From assembly GCF_016906535.1 (NCBI RefSeq), contig NC_057370.1, forward strand, positions 868,001 through 932,000: a stretch of 64,000 nt of DNA, given 5' to 3'. Below, one piece after another: positions 1 through 11,932 of the stretch. The position numbers and the translations under genes were made by a program. The notes under the pieces were generated by a model, which saw only the letters and a program-made list of their open reading frames with translations, was not told the DNA's origin and searched no databases. Position 1 is the stretch's first letter. Every line of letters begins with the position of its first letter. This DNA is from Rhizoctonia solani. Taxonomy: Eukaryota > Basidiomycota > Agaricomycetes > Cantharellales > Ceratobasidiaceae.

Positions 1-1217
1 AATAAATGTCGGTTGATGCGTACTCGAGCTCGGACTAAGTAATCTCAAAGTGAAGGAATCGAATATAGAGATAACTTTCAAGCCCCGCCAGGTGGCATTT
101 TTATAGAGGCAGCCACTGTGTTGAGGCGGTGGTCGGATTGTGTTTGGCATTGTTTAGAAATGGTCCATTTTGGGACGAACAATGTCTGTTGGGTGGCAAA
201 GAAGAAAGACGCCAGGTCCTACGTAAATTAAGAGGCAGTGTGGTCCAAGAATCAGCCTCTGTTGTCGCCGGCTTTGACCAATGTCCTTAATACTTCAAGT
301 GGTTGGATGTCAAGCGTGTTTCCTGAGTACTTGGACCTTCTCTATGGCTAAACATTTGTACGTAAACGGAGCGATATCGAACCTCATTTTGAGTGTGTTA
401 TCACCGCTGATAAAACTACAACTAATTTTAGACAATGCCAGTATCAGTTAAAAAGATTGTGCCGGGTACCGTACACGTTCATTCCACATGCTACACTTTC
501 GCTGGCGGAGTGTATTGACTTGAGATTGGTTTAAACACGATGCTAATGCCTCTCACACGTGATACGGATCAAAGTTCATTTGTACAAATATGCCTTGACA
601 AGTCTTAAAATCTGACCGCGCACATATAATGATGTTGATCCAATTGCCTAATATAGTACATTGAAGTTTTATGTCTTGGGGGACGAGGATAAGCATCCCC
701 GCTATGAAACGTTGGCAATTTTGATCCATTGAATAGTCGGAGCGGGTCGTGAAGTTGGGGCCAGATTAAAGATTCGATTTTGAGTCGATCTGGTTCAAAT
801 AGCGTGCATTGATTCGAGCAAACAGTGAATATGTATGCTACAGATGAATACATGAGGTGAATTTATGCAATGAGAAAACGTATGGAAATGAAAAAAATGG
901 GCAATGGATGACTTGCGAGTGCCATAAACCCAAAAGATCGAAAAGAAATATGTAGCTAGAGCAGACATGAATGATTACTGGACATCATAACAACCCAATG
1001 CTTATAACTCGCCCCAAATAACTTATTTTTAAATACAGTCTCAATAAAGATATTCGAAATCCACCAAGCAAACTTCCCACACCCATACAGTCGTAGCAGC
1101 CCTAGTAGCCCGGTCTGCTTTCTTGTTCTACCCTCCCAGCTTATCCCCTTCGTGAGGGAGTCGCCGAGTACGGGGGTGGCGGCTCGTGCCCCCTTCGTCC
1201 ATTCGACCTCCTTCGGC
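1..1217. other. Gene-poor left flank
   Basis: I see no convincing coding exon here. The open frames are short and have no family motif or splice-bounded continuation. The stretch near 1020-1090 is AT-rich and lies downstream of the minus-strand BAG-like gene, so part of it is probably that gene's 3' region. Confidence 0.5.
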
Positions 1218-2235
1218 TCATAATAGAGTGCCCGTGCTCATAGATATACTGACACAACCCAGCTATCAGCTTTCAGCTCTACTATATAGTCTTATACGTT
1301 ACTCACCCTTTCTCGTAGCTCGCCTGGTAGCTCATCATATCATCAATCACCTGCGTTACTCTCCTTTCCATTTGCGCAAGCCTCTCAGTGAACTGGCCAT
1401 CATCGTGCTTTGCGAACACAGTCAGCCGCATTCGGATCACATACATCCTGTCGAACTGAATGATGAACGGCATGTTGCTCTGACTTTGCGGCAGGTGCCA
1501 TGGGTCGCTGACGTCCAGACAGAAGTCAAGTCGAGAAGGGTATGTAAACGACTCGATATAGCAGACGAACAAGCTGCCAATGAAGTCAAGATAGAATGTG
1601 AGCTGCTGATGGAGCATCTTCAGGATGGCTCGGTTGACAGACATAGTGACCTTCTCGTGCATGTCGATTAGCTCGTCGTTCTGGTGGGTTGGAGCTCTGA
1701 GCAGTGCGATTCGAAGACGGTTTAGCAGCTTGACCTGGTCGACGAATGACTCGTTCTTTGGGGTGTAGTCGATCATCAGAACGTCTTCATGCTCGAGTGT
1801 GAAGTCAAGGTCTTTGGGGCACTTGAACCTCTTGATAGACGTCAGAAGGTCGACAAGGATACCCTGGATGGCGGCACCAGCTGCTGGTACTGAGTCGTTG
1901 ACACCGAAGGAGGAAGCGTCAGACGAGGGCTTGAGGACTTTCTTTGGGCCAGTCTTCTCAGCACCTGCGGTATACTGTCCTGGACCGATTGGCCCCTTGT
2001 CTTCGGCGATTCGGACGGACCTGGTAGATCGATTCGACCTGGTTGACTTGGTACTTCCAGCATCGCTCAGCTGAGGAGAAGCCAGACCTGGGCTGGTGGC
2101 CATACGAGTGGAGCTGGTTAGGACCATGTCTCGGTGTTGCTGGGGTTTGGATGTCGCAATGGCCCGGTTGCTGCTGGACCTCTTGGCTTGAGTGATAGTC
2201 CCGAAATTGTAGATAGTGGGGAGATAAAGGCACAT
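1218..2235 (-). CDS. Protein with two tandem BAG-like helical domains
   Basis: BAG domains are three-helix modules that bind the Hsp70 ATPase domain and promote nucleotide exchange. This predicted protein (about 319 aa) has a Ser/Arg-rich N-terminus and then two copies of a module that starts with an aromatic-x-x-P-x-x-LDF signature (FKCPKDLDF and FTYPSRLDF), followed by amphipathic helices. The same signature opens the BAG modules of the three genes at 31-36 kb, which is why I place it in that family. Both copies are divergent and lack the usual Arg-Lys pair of helix 3, so Hsp70 binding is not assured. The main exon ends in a strong GTGAGT donor at 1306. A 58-nt intron then leads to a short last exon (1248-1218); a nearer acceptor is also possible. 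The start is uncertain: Met at 2235 or at 2127. Confidence 0.55.
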
Positions 2236-3411
2236 CGAAGGTCATATTATATGTTGAGGTCAGTTAGATCAGTGATCTGCAAAATAGAAACTTTCAACTT
2301 CAAGCCGATCACCGCCATAGGTGCGCCAATGTCGGGTAGGCGCCGCTCTTGCCAATCGATTGGCATATTCACGCTGTGGTGTCGGATAGGCCAACTAGAA
2401 GGAAGCGTAGAAAAGCTGCACCGCAATGACTCGCTGAACTATTGACAATGTTTCGTGAATGCCTCGCGTTCAACGCGTGCAGAAAGTAAGCAGACCCAAG
2501 GCAGAATGTCTACTAATTTAAGGTTAAATAAGCCTTCAAAACTGTGTAATATCGTATTATGAAGTTTCTGCTGCCGTATACGGCATAATTAGACATATGC
2601 ATACCCCATGGCTGGTGGTGTCGGACCGTGGCCGTTCGTCCTACCCTCGAAATGTGTCCTATCCTCGGCTGGGTTTAGGAGCTTATTCAGCAGAACTTCA
2701 AATAGAGGGTTACGTGTAAATTACTCTAATTTATATAAAATCTTAACCTCTCTATGCCTAGTATAACTCAACCCGTAGTGTTATAGGTGTCATAGTTCTC
2801 GCTAACGTACCTCTTATGTGAGGGTATCTAGCCTATACGATGTCAAAAATGCCATCAGAGAACACGAAGAGCTAATACGTGGCAGCCAGCATGTAACCAA
2901 TGATTGGTGTAGTTGACCATGTCGTTCATCTACTTTGAGCGATTGATAATTATGAATATCCTTGCCGGGACATACATACAAGTTTACAGATCGGTTCACC
3001 ATCGGGCTATGTCCCAAAGGACCTTGAACGAAGATATGAAAGGTTTATAAATTTACAGATTTGCGGTGTGGAATGAGTCATCAGCTCCAGGTTTAGACAC
3101 GATTTTTTGTTGATGGAAATATGGAGACTACTCGAACACTGCCTATGCCGAGCACTAAGCAAATCACATCGCCTTAGGGAGTGCAACTCGCATGCTATCA
3201 CAGAAATCCAGATGTGAATATGTCCCATAAAAATACAAACATGATCGATAGCAACCAAGCACAAATAAGAAGGGATAAAGGAAGATGCTGACGACAGAAG
3301 GATAACAAAATCCAGCATGGCATACCGAGTTATTAACAGCCTGAGGTGTGTGTGGTGACGGGTATAGTAGGTCTCTCATCATACAGGGCATATTTGGCCC
3401 TTCAATGAGGA
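2236..3411. other. Intergenic, no feature seen
   Basis: About 1.2 kb between the BAG-like gene and the MBP1-like gene. Only short unsupported open frames are present. Around 2500-2800 it is AT-rich and carries no motif I recognise. Confidence 0.5.
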
Positions 3412-5783
3412 CTATGACGTTCCTCTTCCCGCTCCAGTATTTGAACTCGGATTCGGAGGCTTGGCTGAGCCTTGTGTTTGACTTGCCCATGCAACATTGA
3501 GAGTTGCTTCTTCTGACTCTAGTTGCTTTATTAGGCAATAAGCGAGATAAGCAAGAGAAGCGATAGCTATCACACAGCATAGACGTACTTCAAGTAGCAT
3601 TGGAACAACACTATCCACCTCTTGCGTAGGCACACCTCCCGCAGCGGCTGATATCAGCCGTCTGTATTCGGCCATTCGACCACTCGTTCCAGAATCCGCT
3701 TGCTGCCGGACGAATTCATCAAACAGCCCATGCCTTCTTGTTCGAAGCTTGCCAATCTCTACGCGTAACGCATCGCAGGCTTCGGTAATGGATGTTCCTT
3801 TTGGAGGTGGTGCATAGAGCTCGGCCAAATCTATCGTCAAAGTTGGGAGAGGGGCATGCTCCGAGGAGACAGAACTCGCGGGCTGAGCTTGTGATGATGC
3901 TTGAGCTTGCTCGGCCTTCCAAGCTTTGTCTCTGGCTTCTTCGTCTCGTAGCCATTTTTCCCACCCCAGACGATACCTGGTACCCATTTTCGCTCTCAGC
4001 TCTTCTTCGAGGTCTTTCAGTTCCTGCTCGGCTTCCTCCAGTCCCTGTCCTTGTGCTTTGAGCACGCCCACGGCCCGCTGGCTCTCTAGAATTTCTCCCT
4101 GAATATTCGTCAATAACGCATGAGCCTGCGCAAGGTCCCGCTCTTTGCTGACAAGCTCTGCGTCGAATGCGGCTGCCAAACTAGCCATAAGACTAGCGGC
4201 TTCCGCCGTTGCTTTTGTGGTCGTCCGCTGGGCGGTTTTAGAGTAATGCAGTTGGGGAGTGAGCTCAAGTGGGGGCTGGGGTGCTGCAGGCGCAATAGTG
4301 GGACTCATCCGGAACCTCTCGTCTTCGAAAATATAGTCCTCTGTAGTCTTGCCATCCCTGTTAGCGATTTTAGGGTCTGCACCATGGTCAAGTAAGATCT
4401 TGACCAGCCGTTTTGATCGACACCGAGCAGCCATAGTAAGCGCTGTCTCCCCATCATCGTCCTGAAAGTTGATTACGTCTGCCAACTCGTCCGGGAAGTC
4501 GCTCAGCCTCGAGAGCAATGTTTCCATGTAGTATCGGGCAGCGTGTGCCTTGCCTTTGCTCATTGCCACATCGACAATATGGTGAAAGACGGTTCGGTTA
4601 AAGTTATCCACATTGAGCGTGGAACGATGTAATAGTTCGTATAGTTCGGGGAATTTCCGTACGTCGTAGTTGTTCGCAAACATCACAGATCTCATTAGTG
4701 GTGTCTGTCCGGATTTGTTCTCCTTGAAGATATCAGCACCGGCGCTAAGAAGCAGCTTGACAACCCGGATCCGTCCCATTGCGCACGCCCAATGCAAGGC
4801 TGTGTGCCCATCGTCATCAATAGGCACGTCTGGTTCAAAATCTGACGGAGGAGAAACAAGAACAGAGGGGATTTGGTTGGTGTCTGAGATAAAGTATTCG
4901 AGCATAATATCGGCATAGCGCGGGCCAGTCGAGCTCTCCTTCCTGGGGTCTCCGCTGTTGAATAACGCCGGTTGTGAGTAGGTTTGAGAGTGAGAGTTGG
5001 TAGGCCGTGAAGAGGCTTCCAGTGCAGAAGCAGAACGCAAATGTCCGTTGTGACCGTTGCGTAGACTGGGGCCCACATCCGTCAACAATGGGCTCGGTGT
5101 GCGCGATGGCTCGGATACTTCTGAAGGGCTGTCTGTGAGGCTGCCATCTTCACTTCCACGAGGCAAGTTGCTCTCCGCCTCAACAACCGGCTTTGGTTCC
5201 TTCTCTGGTTCTGGAGTTTCCTTCTGACGGGCCCGGGCGGGAGGAGCGGTAAGATGCTTGGGTGCAAGGGGAGGGCTGGAGGCGGCGGGAGTGAAGTCAA
5301 TAATAGCCCTTAGCAAGTTCTCAACGTGGTACTGATGAGCTAGTTGGACACCACGATCAAGCGGCACCCACGTTCCTATTATGTAAAATCGGTTCCGGAC
5401 GATCCTCTACAGTTTGAACAAATCTTACACACCTTGGTACTTTCCGTATCCTCCTTGCACCTTCTCATGTTCCCCCTTCTGTACCTCCCGCTCTAGTACG
5501 CGAGTGCGTTGCGGTTTGTCAAGTCCGGCAACTTTTAGTATTTGAGTAGCGTTTAACCAGCTGTCTGAGCGCCGTCGCATCACAGCAACCGACTTGCAGA
5601 TCCTGGACAACTTTAGTGATGTATAGCGATAGCCGGTTCCTGGTTAGCTTACATCTCGTATACCGGTACACCACTATAGGTGGCCTATGTTGATACGATC
5701 AAGCGGTCAGCCATAGGAAGTATAGCAACCAATTCTCGACAGAGACCCACCTTGAATATCTGTGCATCCCCAGGCCCAGCCAT
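3412..5783 (-). CDS. mbp1: APSES (KilA-N) cell-cycle transcription factor with ankyrin repeats, MBP1/SWI4 family
   Basis: MBP1/SWI4-type factors bind MluI/SCB cell-cycle boxes in G1/S promoters. Small 5' exons at 5783-5751, 5684-5653 and 5602-5433 encode [22 protein letters not shown] and the KilA-N core ([19 protein letters not shown], then [13 protein letters not shown] completed across the next intron). The large exon from 5375 carries a Ser/Pro-rich linker, ankyrin repeats (for example [20 protein letters not shown] and [20 protein letters not shown]), a long coiled coil, and a C-terminal helix region typical of SWI6-binding or dimerising ends. The exons sum to 712 codons when a 63-nt frame-neutral intron at 3588-3526 (GTACGT...AAAG) is removed. 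The start Met gives the standard N-terminus of the family. Assignment to MBP1 rather than SWI4 is by overall resemblance only. Confidence 0.93.
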
Positions 5784-6173
5784 TATACCTTTGTAGATAT
5801 TAGTGTATTAATTCCGACAAGCTTGACTAATGCCTGAATTGACCAGGGCTCAAGAGCCGACGGACTCGGAGGTATATGGCGCCTAGGAGTGGGCCTGTGT
5901 GACCGGGTGGCAGAGCCGCTGATGGAGGGCACCAGAGTAAAGGCACGTTACGCGCCGAACGCGACACGGAGCCAATCCCAGCCAATCACGCCACATTCAC
6001 ACGAGTCACGTGGAAAAATAATAACATTTCAGACTGCTCGCTCCTTTTTTCCTAGGTCACTATTAATTGTAGTCCATGGTAGTGATTCATTTGAAAAGGC
6101 TAATAATACACGGAGACCAACTTCAGTCTCAAGTAAACGAGAATAAAATAAAAAGGAAAGTGTAGGAAATGAA
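5784..6173. promoter_or_regulatory. Promoter region of the MBP1-like gene and 3' side of the F-box gene
   Basis: Both neighbours are on the minus strand, so this 390-bp gap holds the MBP1-like promoter and the F-box gene terminator. A cluster of GCGCC/ACGCGCC-like motifs lies at 5940-5960. I see no definite TATA box. The assignment rests on position. Confidence 0.4.
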
Positions 6174-8515
6174 TCAAGCCGCCAAACCAAATACATGCAC
6201 CTGCCCCTCGATAGTGGACAACGCGAGCACACCCGTCGCATCCTCAAATGCCAAACATGATACCATATTTAACTTGGATTGAAGGGCGCTTGGAACATGC
6301 AAAACCCGTGCCAACGACCCTGCGGCTTGGCGAATCGCTGTTTCAGCCTTGCTTGGGTCCTCATTGGCCAGATTGGAATACTTCTCAGCGCCGGTTTCCG
6401 GCACAAGGGGTGCTACCACAACTCGGAGAGACTCCTTTTGCCAATCCACCTCCTCGGGTATGCCGTCGCCCTCAATCCAGGCCGCGTATCGCCCAAATGA
6501 ACCCATCCCAGCTAGTTCATGAGCATAATTGACATGTGCCGGGAAGATTGTTCGCTTGTACCTCACCCGGCAGACACGGCGGAACGCGCGACGGAGGGGT
6601 AAGATGGGGCTCGAGGGAGAAGATGAAGAAGAGGCTTCGGTCTGGGTAGGCTCCAAAAGCGAAGACTGAGAGGGAGTGGGCATACTATATGAATCGGCCT
6701 GCGTCGACAGAATGCTTCCAGGAGTCAATTGAGTCCTGTATCCGAAGCCAGCGCTTGTTGCCAGGTCCTCGTCATCTCCAGAATCCTCGGGCTCTTCTTC
6801 ACTGTCCAGTGCAACCTCATGAGCTCCCAAGACAATGCCACGGAAAATATCGGCCCTCCTATCTTCAACATCCACAGACAAACCCAACGCACAGACGGTC
6901 TCGGGCATACTTTTCTTCCGAGCAGGCCCAGCACGTCGACCCCAACGCCTACGTACTTTGGCATCTGAAGACTGGCCCAGGGCATCACTAGAACTTTGTA
7001 GGAGCCATTTTGGGTTGGCCCTGCGAAGCATTGCTCGCACAGTTGTAAATAGCGGTGCGCCCTCAGTTCCAGGTGAACCAATGAAATCACGAGAACGGGG
7101 CGCTCTCAATGCTTTGATACCAAGGTCAACGCATTGAACGGGGGTTGTGACAGGAATAGTGCTTGCAGCCCAACGCCTGCGTAACGACTGCACCTCAATA
7201 CGGCGAGAAATAATCTTGGAAGGAGATTCGGCGTAGAGAAGGACATGGGTCGAAGTACCAAGGGCAGTATATCTCATCCCCGGGGCAATCTTGAAACCGC
7301 AATGAACGAGTGAAGAAGCGCACCTGATTGGATGCTCTAAACTTGGTGAGGGTGACAAGGGTAGGCTGGAAACCAAGGGGACGTTGGGATCAAACAGAAG
7401 AATGAAGACAACCATGGTGTCTGGAATGTCACCGAGGATTCCGGCATGGCCAGCAGCACTAATGAATGTTGTAGAGATGAAGACGGGCTGACGAAGAGGA
7501 GAGTGGGCGATGAACTGAAGGCCATGGTGACAGCCAGGGAAGAGGGAAGGAGCGGAAGAATTGAATGGGCTAGGTGGGTTAGGATACTGTCCCGGTAGCA
7601 CAGATGTTGATTCAGTCGAAGTGGGTAGGTCAATGCGGACAACATACATGTCACGCTTTAGAACAGGGCTAGGCTCCTGGATCAGATATCATTCCAATAC
7701 ATTTGGGACAAATGTACTCACGGGTTCTGCCCCACCTGGACTGCCACCATCAATGCAACGAGCACGCCACCAGGCACGAGGTCATATGCAAATTCGACAT
7801 ATTCAGCTTTCGTTTCCCAAGCAGCAATACATCGTGGCCGTCGTAGTTCATTGTGAGGCTGGGTGGTATCGTACTCGGGGTGCATATCATTGTCGGGCTC
7901 AGACCCCGTTTCGACGTCTATCCCATCTGCACTATTCGTCTGAGTTCGCATGCTTCGGCGACGAGGGAAAGAGGGAGGGTGTGATGTGGAAGTAGGCTCG
8001 AGTGATGCGAGGTCCCAGACAGCAAAGGTACCTCCGTGTTGGGCTGTGAGCAAGAAACGAGCGCCAGGGAGGAGGGTAGAATGTACGACGGTAGCCACTT
8101 CCGGCAGAGCAAGAGACCCAATAGAGCTGAGAACTGGATTTGTATGACTGAGATTATGGGCAAGCTTTGTCGTTCGCTTGACCATGGCTCGCATCTCTTC
8201 GGTTGTCAAGTCTGCGGGCATTGTGGTCAACTGCTTTTCAGTAGGCAATGATATGGCCTTTGATGCAGCCAAGGTACGGGCAAGTGTGAGCCAAGCTGCC
8301 CGCGATGCTGTGAAACCATGAAGTGATCTACATGTCTATGTTGGATAAAATTGGCACATAAATCACTTATTGATAAGGCAACGACTCACCTTTGCCAAGA
8401 CGACCGCGTCTGCAACGTCTAGGAACGAGTATATATGTAGCAATAAGTCGTGTGGGAGAGCCGGTAGTCCTCTCCTGTTAACGGCGGCGAGCGTCCAGGT
8501 GGTGTTAGACATCAT
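6174..8515 (-). CDS. F-box protein with probable WD/beta-propeller-like body
   Basis: F-box proteins link substrates to SCF ubiquitin ligases through Skp1. The first exon (8515-8390) ends in a classic F-box, LPALPHDLLLHIYSFLDVADAVVLAK, which continues across a 54-nt intron as TCRSLHGF. The second exon (8335-7736) and third exon (7676-6174) encode a long body. It has isolated beta-propeller-like strands (GTFAVWDL near the middle; LALSTIEGQVHVFGL at the C-terminus) and acidic/serine-rich loops. All three exons are in phase 0 and total 743 codons. The second intron uses a GTGGGG donor, which keeps the frame where the nearby GTGAGT would break it. An in-frame Met at 8560 is an alternative start. 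Substrate unknown. Confidence 0.75.
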
Positions 8516-9072
8516 GTAAGGTGGGGTTAATCTTGGAGCAATCGGCCGAATAAAGGGCAATTAGCGCCTGAACAACTCATTCAAGAGCCCAACAAGGGCA
8601 AGTTGGAAGGAGAATTCACATGAGAAGGGGGCACTGATTTTGTACTTTTCAAAAGTCCGGTCTCCAGCCCGTTACAATCAGTGCAGATGGGAAGCCGAGT
8701 GCCATGTGCAACACCCATGTGTTGCCCTTCCGTGAGCTCTCGGCAGTTCCAATCCGCGATCCGACTCGTTTGGCTGTGTTTGTCCACTCACTTTTCCTCG
8801 CCTTCTTCTCTCTCGACGACTAGCTTTAAACCTGGGAATGCGAGTGATACTTCTGCACCGATAAGCTCAAACTTGGAAATTTCTGAAAAATATAAAATTA
8901 CAATCAACTATTCTGCGTGGCGGGACGGCCATGTGTTCATTGTGGCCAAGAAACAAACCGGGCCTAAGCGCCAACCTGGATATACATGTGGTACGCTAAA
9001 AACAAGCTTGCCCCACACTCGCCTCACGGAGTGTAAAGTACTTCTATTTGCCTTCTTTTAGGACTGTTTTTG
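8516..9072. other. Intergenic, no gene seen
   Basis: Upstream region of the F-box gene. A plus-strand open frame exists at 8681-9061, but it has no motif and no splice support, so I treat it as chance. Confidence 0.4.
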
Positions 9073-10100
9073 TCATCTAGCCTCTTGAGCGGTAAATATT
9101 TCTTGTGACCACGACAGGCCAGTCTTACCCAACCGAGCCACCCATGTACTAGCATTCTTTCCGTGTGGTGACTGGATTCCTCCGTCTGGTAGATGCTGCG
9201 GAGCCATGCTGTTCAATAGGAAATTCGAATGTGAGTACTGCGAAGGTCCACCGCTTGCATGTATGGTCTCGCTCCCGACCTTGATCCCAATGTGGTTCAG
9301 ACCAGTGCTCCATGATATCCACATATCCATTCGGCGATCCTCTCCAACACTTGGCAATAGCAGTTCCACATGGCCATCAACCTTTACGGGCCGACCCCGG
9401 AGAATGAGTCTGTTCGACAATGCACTATGACCGTTTAGGTGACCAATGGATTCTGTCGATCTCATATCTCGGCTTTGTCTTTGTCACTCGCGCTCTTGAA
9501 TACAATCGAAGTTACAATAGGATCCACGTCATAAACAATGTGATGATATCTGGAAATTTTCTTCTGGAATACTGTCTCGTGCGAGAGGCAATTTCCCAGT
9601 CGCTCTTTTTGGGACGCATGATCTTCATACCACGATCCGGGGGAACGCTTACTGTGTCAACTCTCAGCCCTTGTTCTATTGTCAACAATCTATGCCATCC
9701 TCGGGAATACACACCCTTTTGATAGTTGATCTATCTGGCCATTCTATAACTGACGTGTCGAGCGCCCAACGAATGAACCCTCTTTCGCCTTCAACTTGTG
9801 GATAGAAGGTCAGCTGGTGATAGCCGATACCTCGATAACAGTACAACAAACCTCAGCCTTCACTTCGTTTCCCAAAGCGCTCTCACCCGTAATTAAGCAT
9901 CACTCAATAACGAAACTTCCAGATGGCTCATGTTCCCCACAGGTCGGATAAATACTTAAGGCTTTACCTTTTCGACTTGCGAGAATACTCTTATCTTCCC
10001 CCTCGTGATCATGTCGGAATCGAACGGGTATCTGTGAAATCATTCCTGCGTTGAGACCTCCTCCTGTGCCGTCAATTGATCCCGCCTTTCGAAATGGGCC
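9073..10100 (-). pseudogene. Decayed or multi-exon coding relic of unknown family
   Basis: Several minus-strand segments read like real protein but sit in different frames. They are about 10100-9900 (contains LNAGMISQIPVRFRHD), about 9826-9688 (FYPQVEGERGFIRWALD), about 9545-9467 (VYDVDPIVTSIVFKSASD) and 9465-9073 (an uninterrupted 130-codon frame). Some frame changes could be introns, but clean GT/AG pairs are not evident for all of them, and I find no start exon. I do not recognise the family. It may be a degraded secreted enzyme, or it may be chance plus one real fragment. Confidence 0.35.
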
Positions 10101-11932
10101 TTGGCTTATGGCCCCTTAATGAGCAATTAGGACTCATTTATGCCGAAAACATGAATAACGTCATACATCTTAGTCCGCACAGGAATGCAAGGGAATATGC
10201 CATTTTGTAGAGGCGCTCGATGTCGGCAGCCCTGGCCCTACACATCATTCGTCCTGGCATGTCGCCCACATGTATCTAGTAATGTCTATCTCACAAATCT
10301 GACAGGCCAATTAGACCCCACCGATTAACAGCTTTCTTCTTCATCTCTCATCTTGATATCTATCCCTACATCCCCAACATTACCTTTCGCCGCCCAGCCT
10401 ATTTTGGCCGTTTCATCCCTGAACGGTCATCCGGTCATGGGCCGAGCTAATGGGTGTATAGCCATGCTTCCTGTACAGTGTATCTGTGAGAGATGGTTTC
10501 TATTTCCTACCGTTATCTACAAAGCGTCTACCATGAAGTAGCATCCAATGTAACTACCCTAAAAAGGCACAGATGTCCTTTGCAACATAAAACACAGCGT
10601 GGTTGCTTTCAACCGATCAAAGGAAGAAGATACGGGGAACCGGCCCTATTCCCGTATATACTTCCATCACCTTGGCATGAACGCGAAGCCATGTAGTCCA
10701 GTTGCAGTAACCTCGGAAATATCGTAACACAACATATCAACGACACTCTTTAGTTTTTGCCACCTGTTCAGTACTATGTGGCTATACGCATGCCATAATC
10801 AGCGACTTCTTCCCCGTATGATTAATGAGCATTCAAGTTCCTGAGATGCTAAATCTAGCCTTAAAGGTTCCTTCTAATTACATGTTTTCTCGCACTTTCG
10901 GACCCGACTATACACATACATGATCTTGGGTACGTGTGCCGGTGTTCGCTATGACCCGGACAAATACCCAAATACCCATATTCATTTCGTAAGAGCGCTT
11001 GTACGACAAGAGATTTTAGGTCTATTAGAGACCTCAGGCCAAAGTGGATTTTAAAATTTACTTAGCCCAGTTGAGCACAATGCCGAAAGTGTAGAATGTA
11101 TAAATCTACTCAAGGGAATATCTGTCCGGTGCGGCACGGTATGCCAATTTTCGAAATGGAGTTTACTGGCCGGGAAGGAGAAAACAAGCGGTGAAGTTTC
11201 AAACGTGACTCTAGCCTAAGGCTCTATTCTCAAGATGCTTGACTGATTCGCTTCATTAATCTATCCATGTTGCACAGTTTAAAACTCTGTCAGTCGTATG
11301 CACCAATGTAATTACAAATAACTCCCATGACAAACTCGGACTCCTTTCCCACATGCTACAACTTCGTTTTGGAAGAGCACTTACGTCTAAGTGACGAGCT
11401 TCGCGCGCAAACTCACACTATAGCTGGAGTTTATGCCGGTGTATTTACAGCCTCTTATTGGGCGATCGCGAAATTTCGACACCAATGACAACCGTGTGCA
11501 AAACCAAAGGAGAATTTCTAATCAATCCGTGAAGACGTCATTATTGGTTAGTATTGCAAATTCAAATTTAGATACTGTTCTGAAACATCTTTGAGAGCCA
11601 GAGTATGCTTGTGGCCCATATGAGTACCATATAGCTCTATAAGCGCTCTTTAACCTATCCAAATGAATACGAATGTGTTTTACTCCGGCTGTTTTGCTTG
11701 GGTACCCATTTCTCGGGCTTACATTCATGCGTATGGGATTGGAGGGAATCTTATTCACAACATTCCTTGTCATCAAATAGCATTTATCAGCTGGAATAGG
11801 CGATCGAGGAACTCCACACCCCACACTTCTACACCTCCACAGCAGGGTATAAATACTTATAACTTTGACCGTCCAGCTTCTTGTCTAACCACACAATTCT
11901 TAAATATCACAAACGCCTTACCATTAGACAAG
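10101..11932. other. Long gene-poor stretch
   Basis: I see no credible exon on either strand over about 1.8 kb. Open frames here are short and have no family signature. The last 100 bp, just upstream of the first dehydrogenase, probably contains its promoter; a TATAAATA-like sequence lies at 11848-11855. Confidence 0.5.

Noticed and set aside
605..853. 82-codon minus-strand open frame near the window start
   Set aside because: No motif, no splice-linked neighbour, atypical composition; probably chance.
8681..9061. 126-codon plus-strand open frame
   Set aside because: It overlaps the upstream region of the F-box gene and shows no recognisable domain or exon partner.
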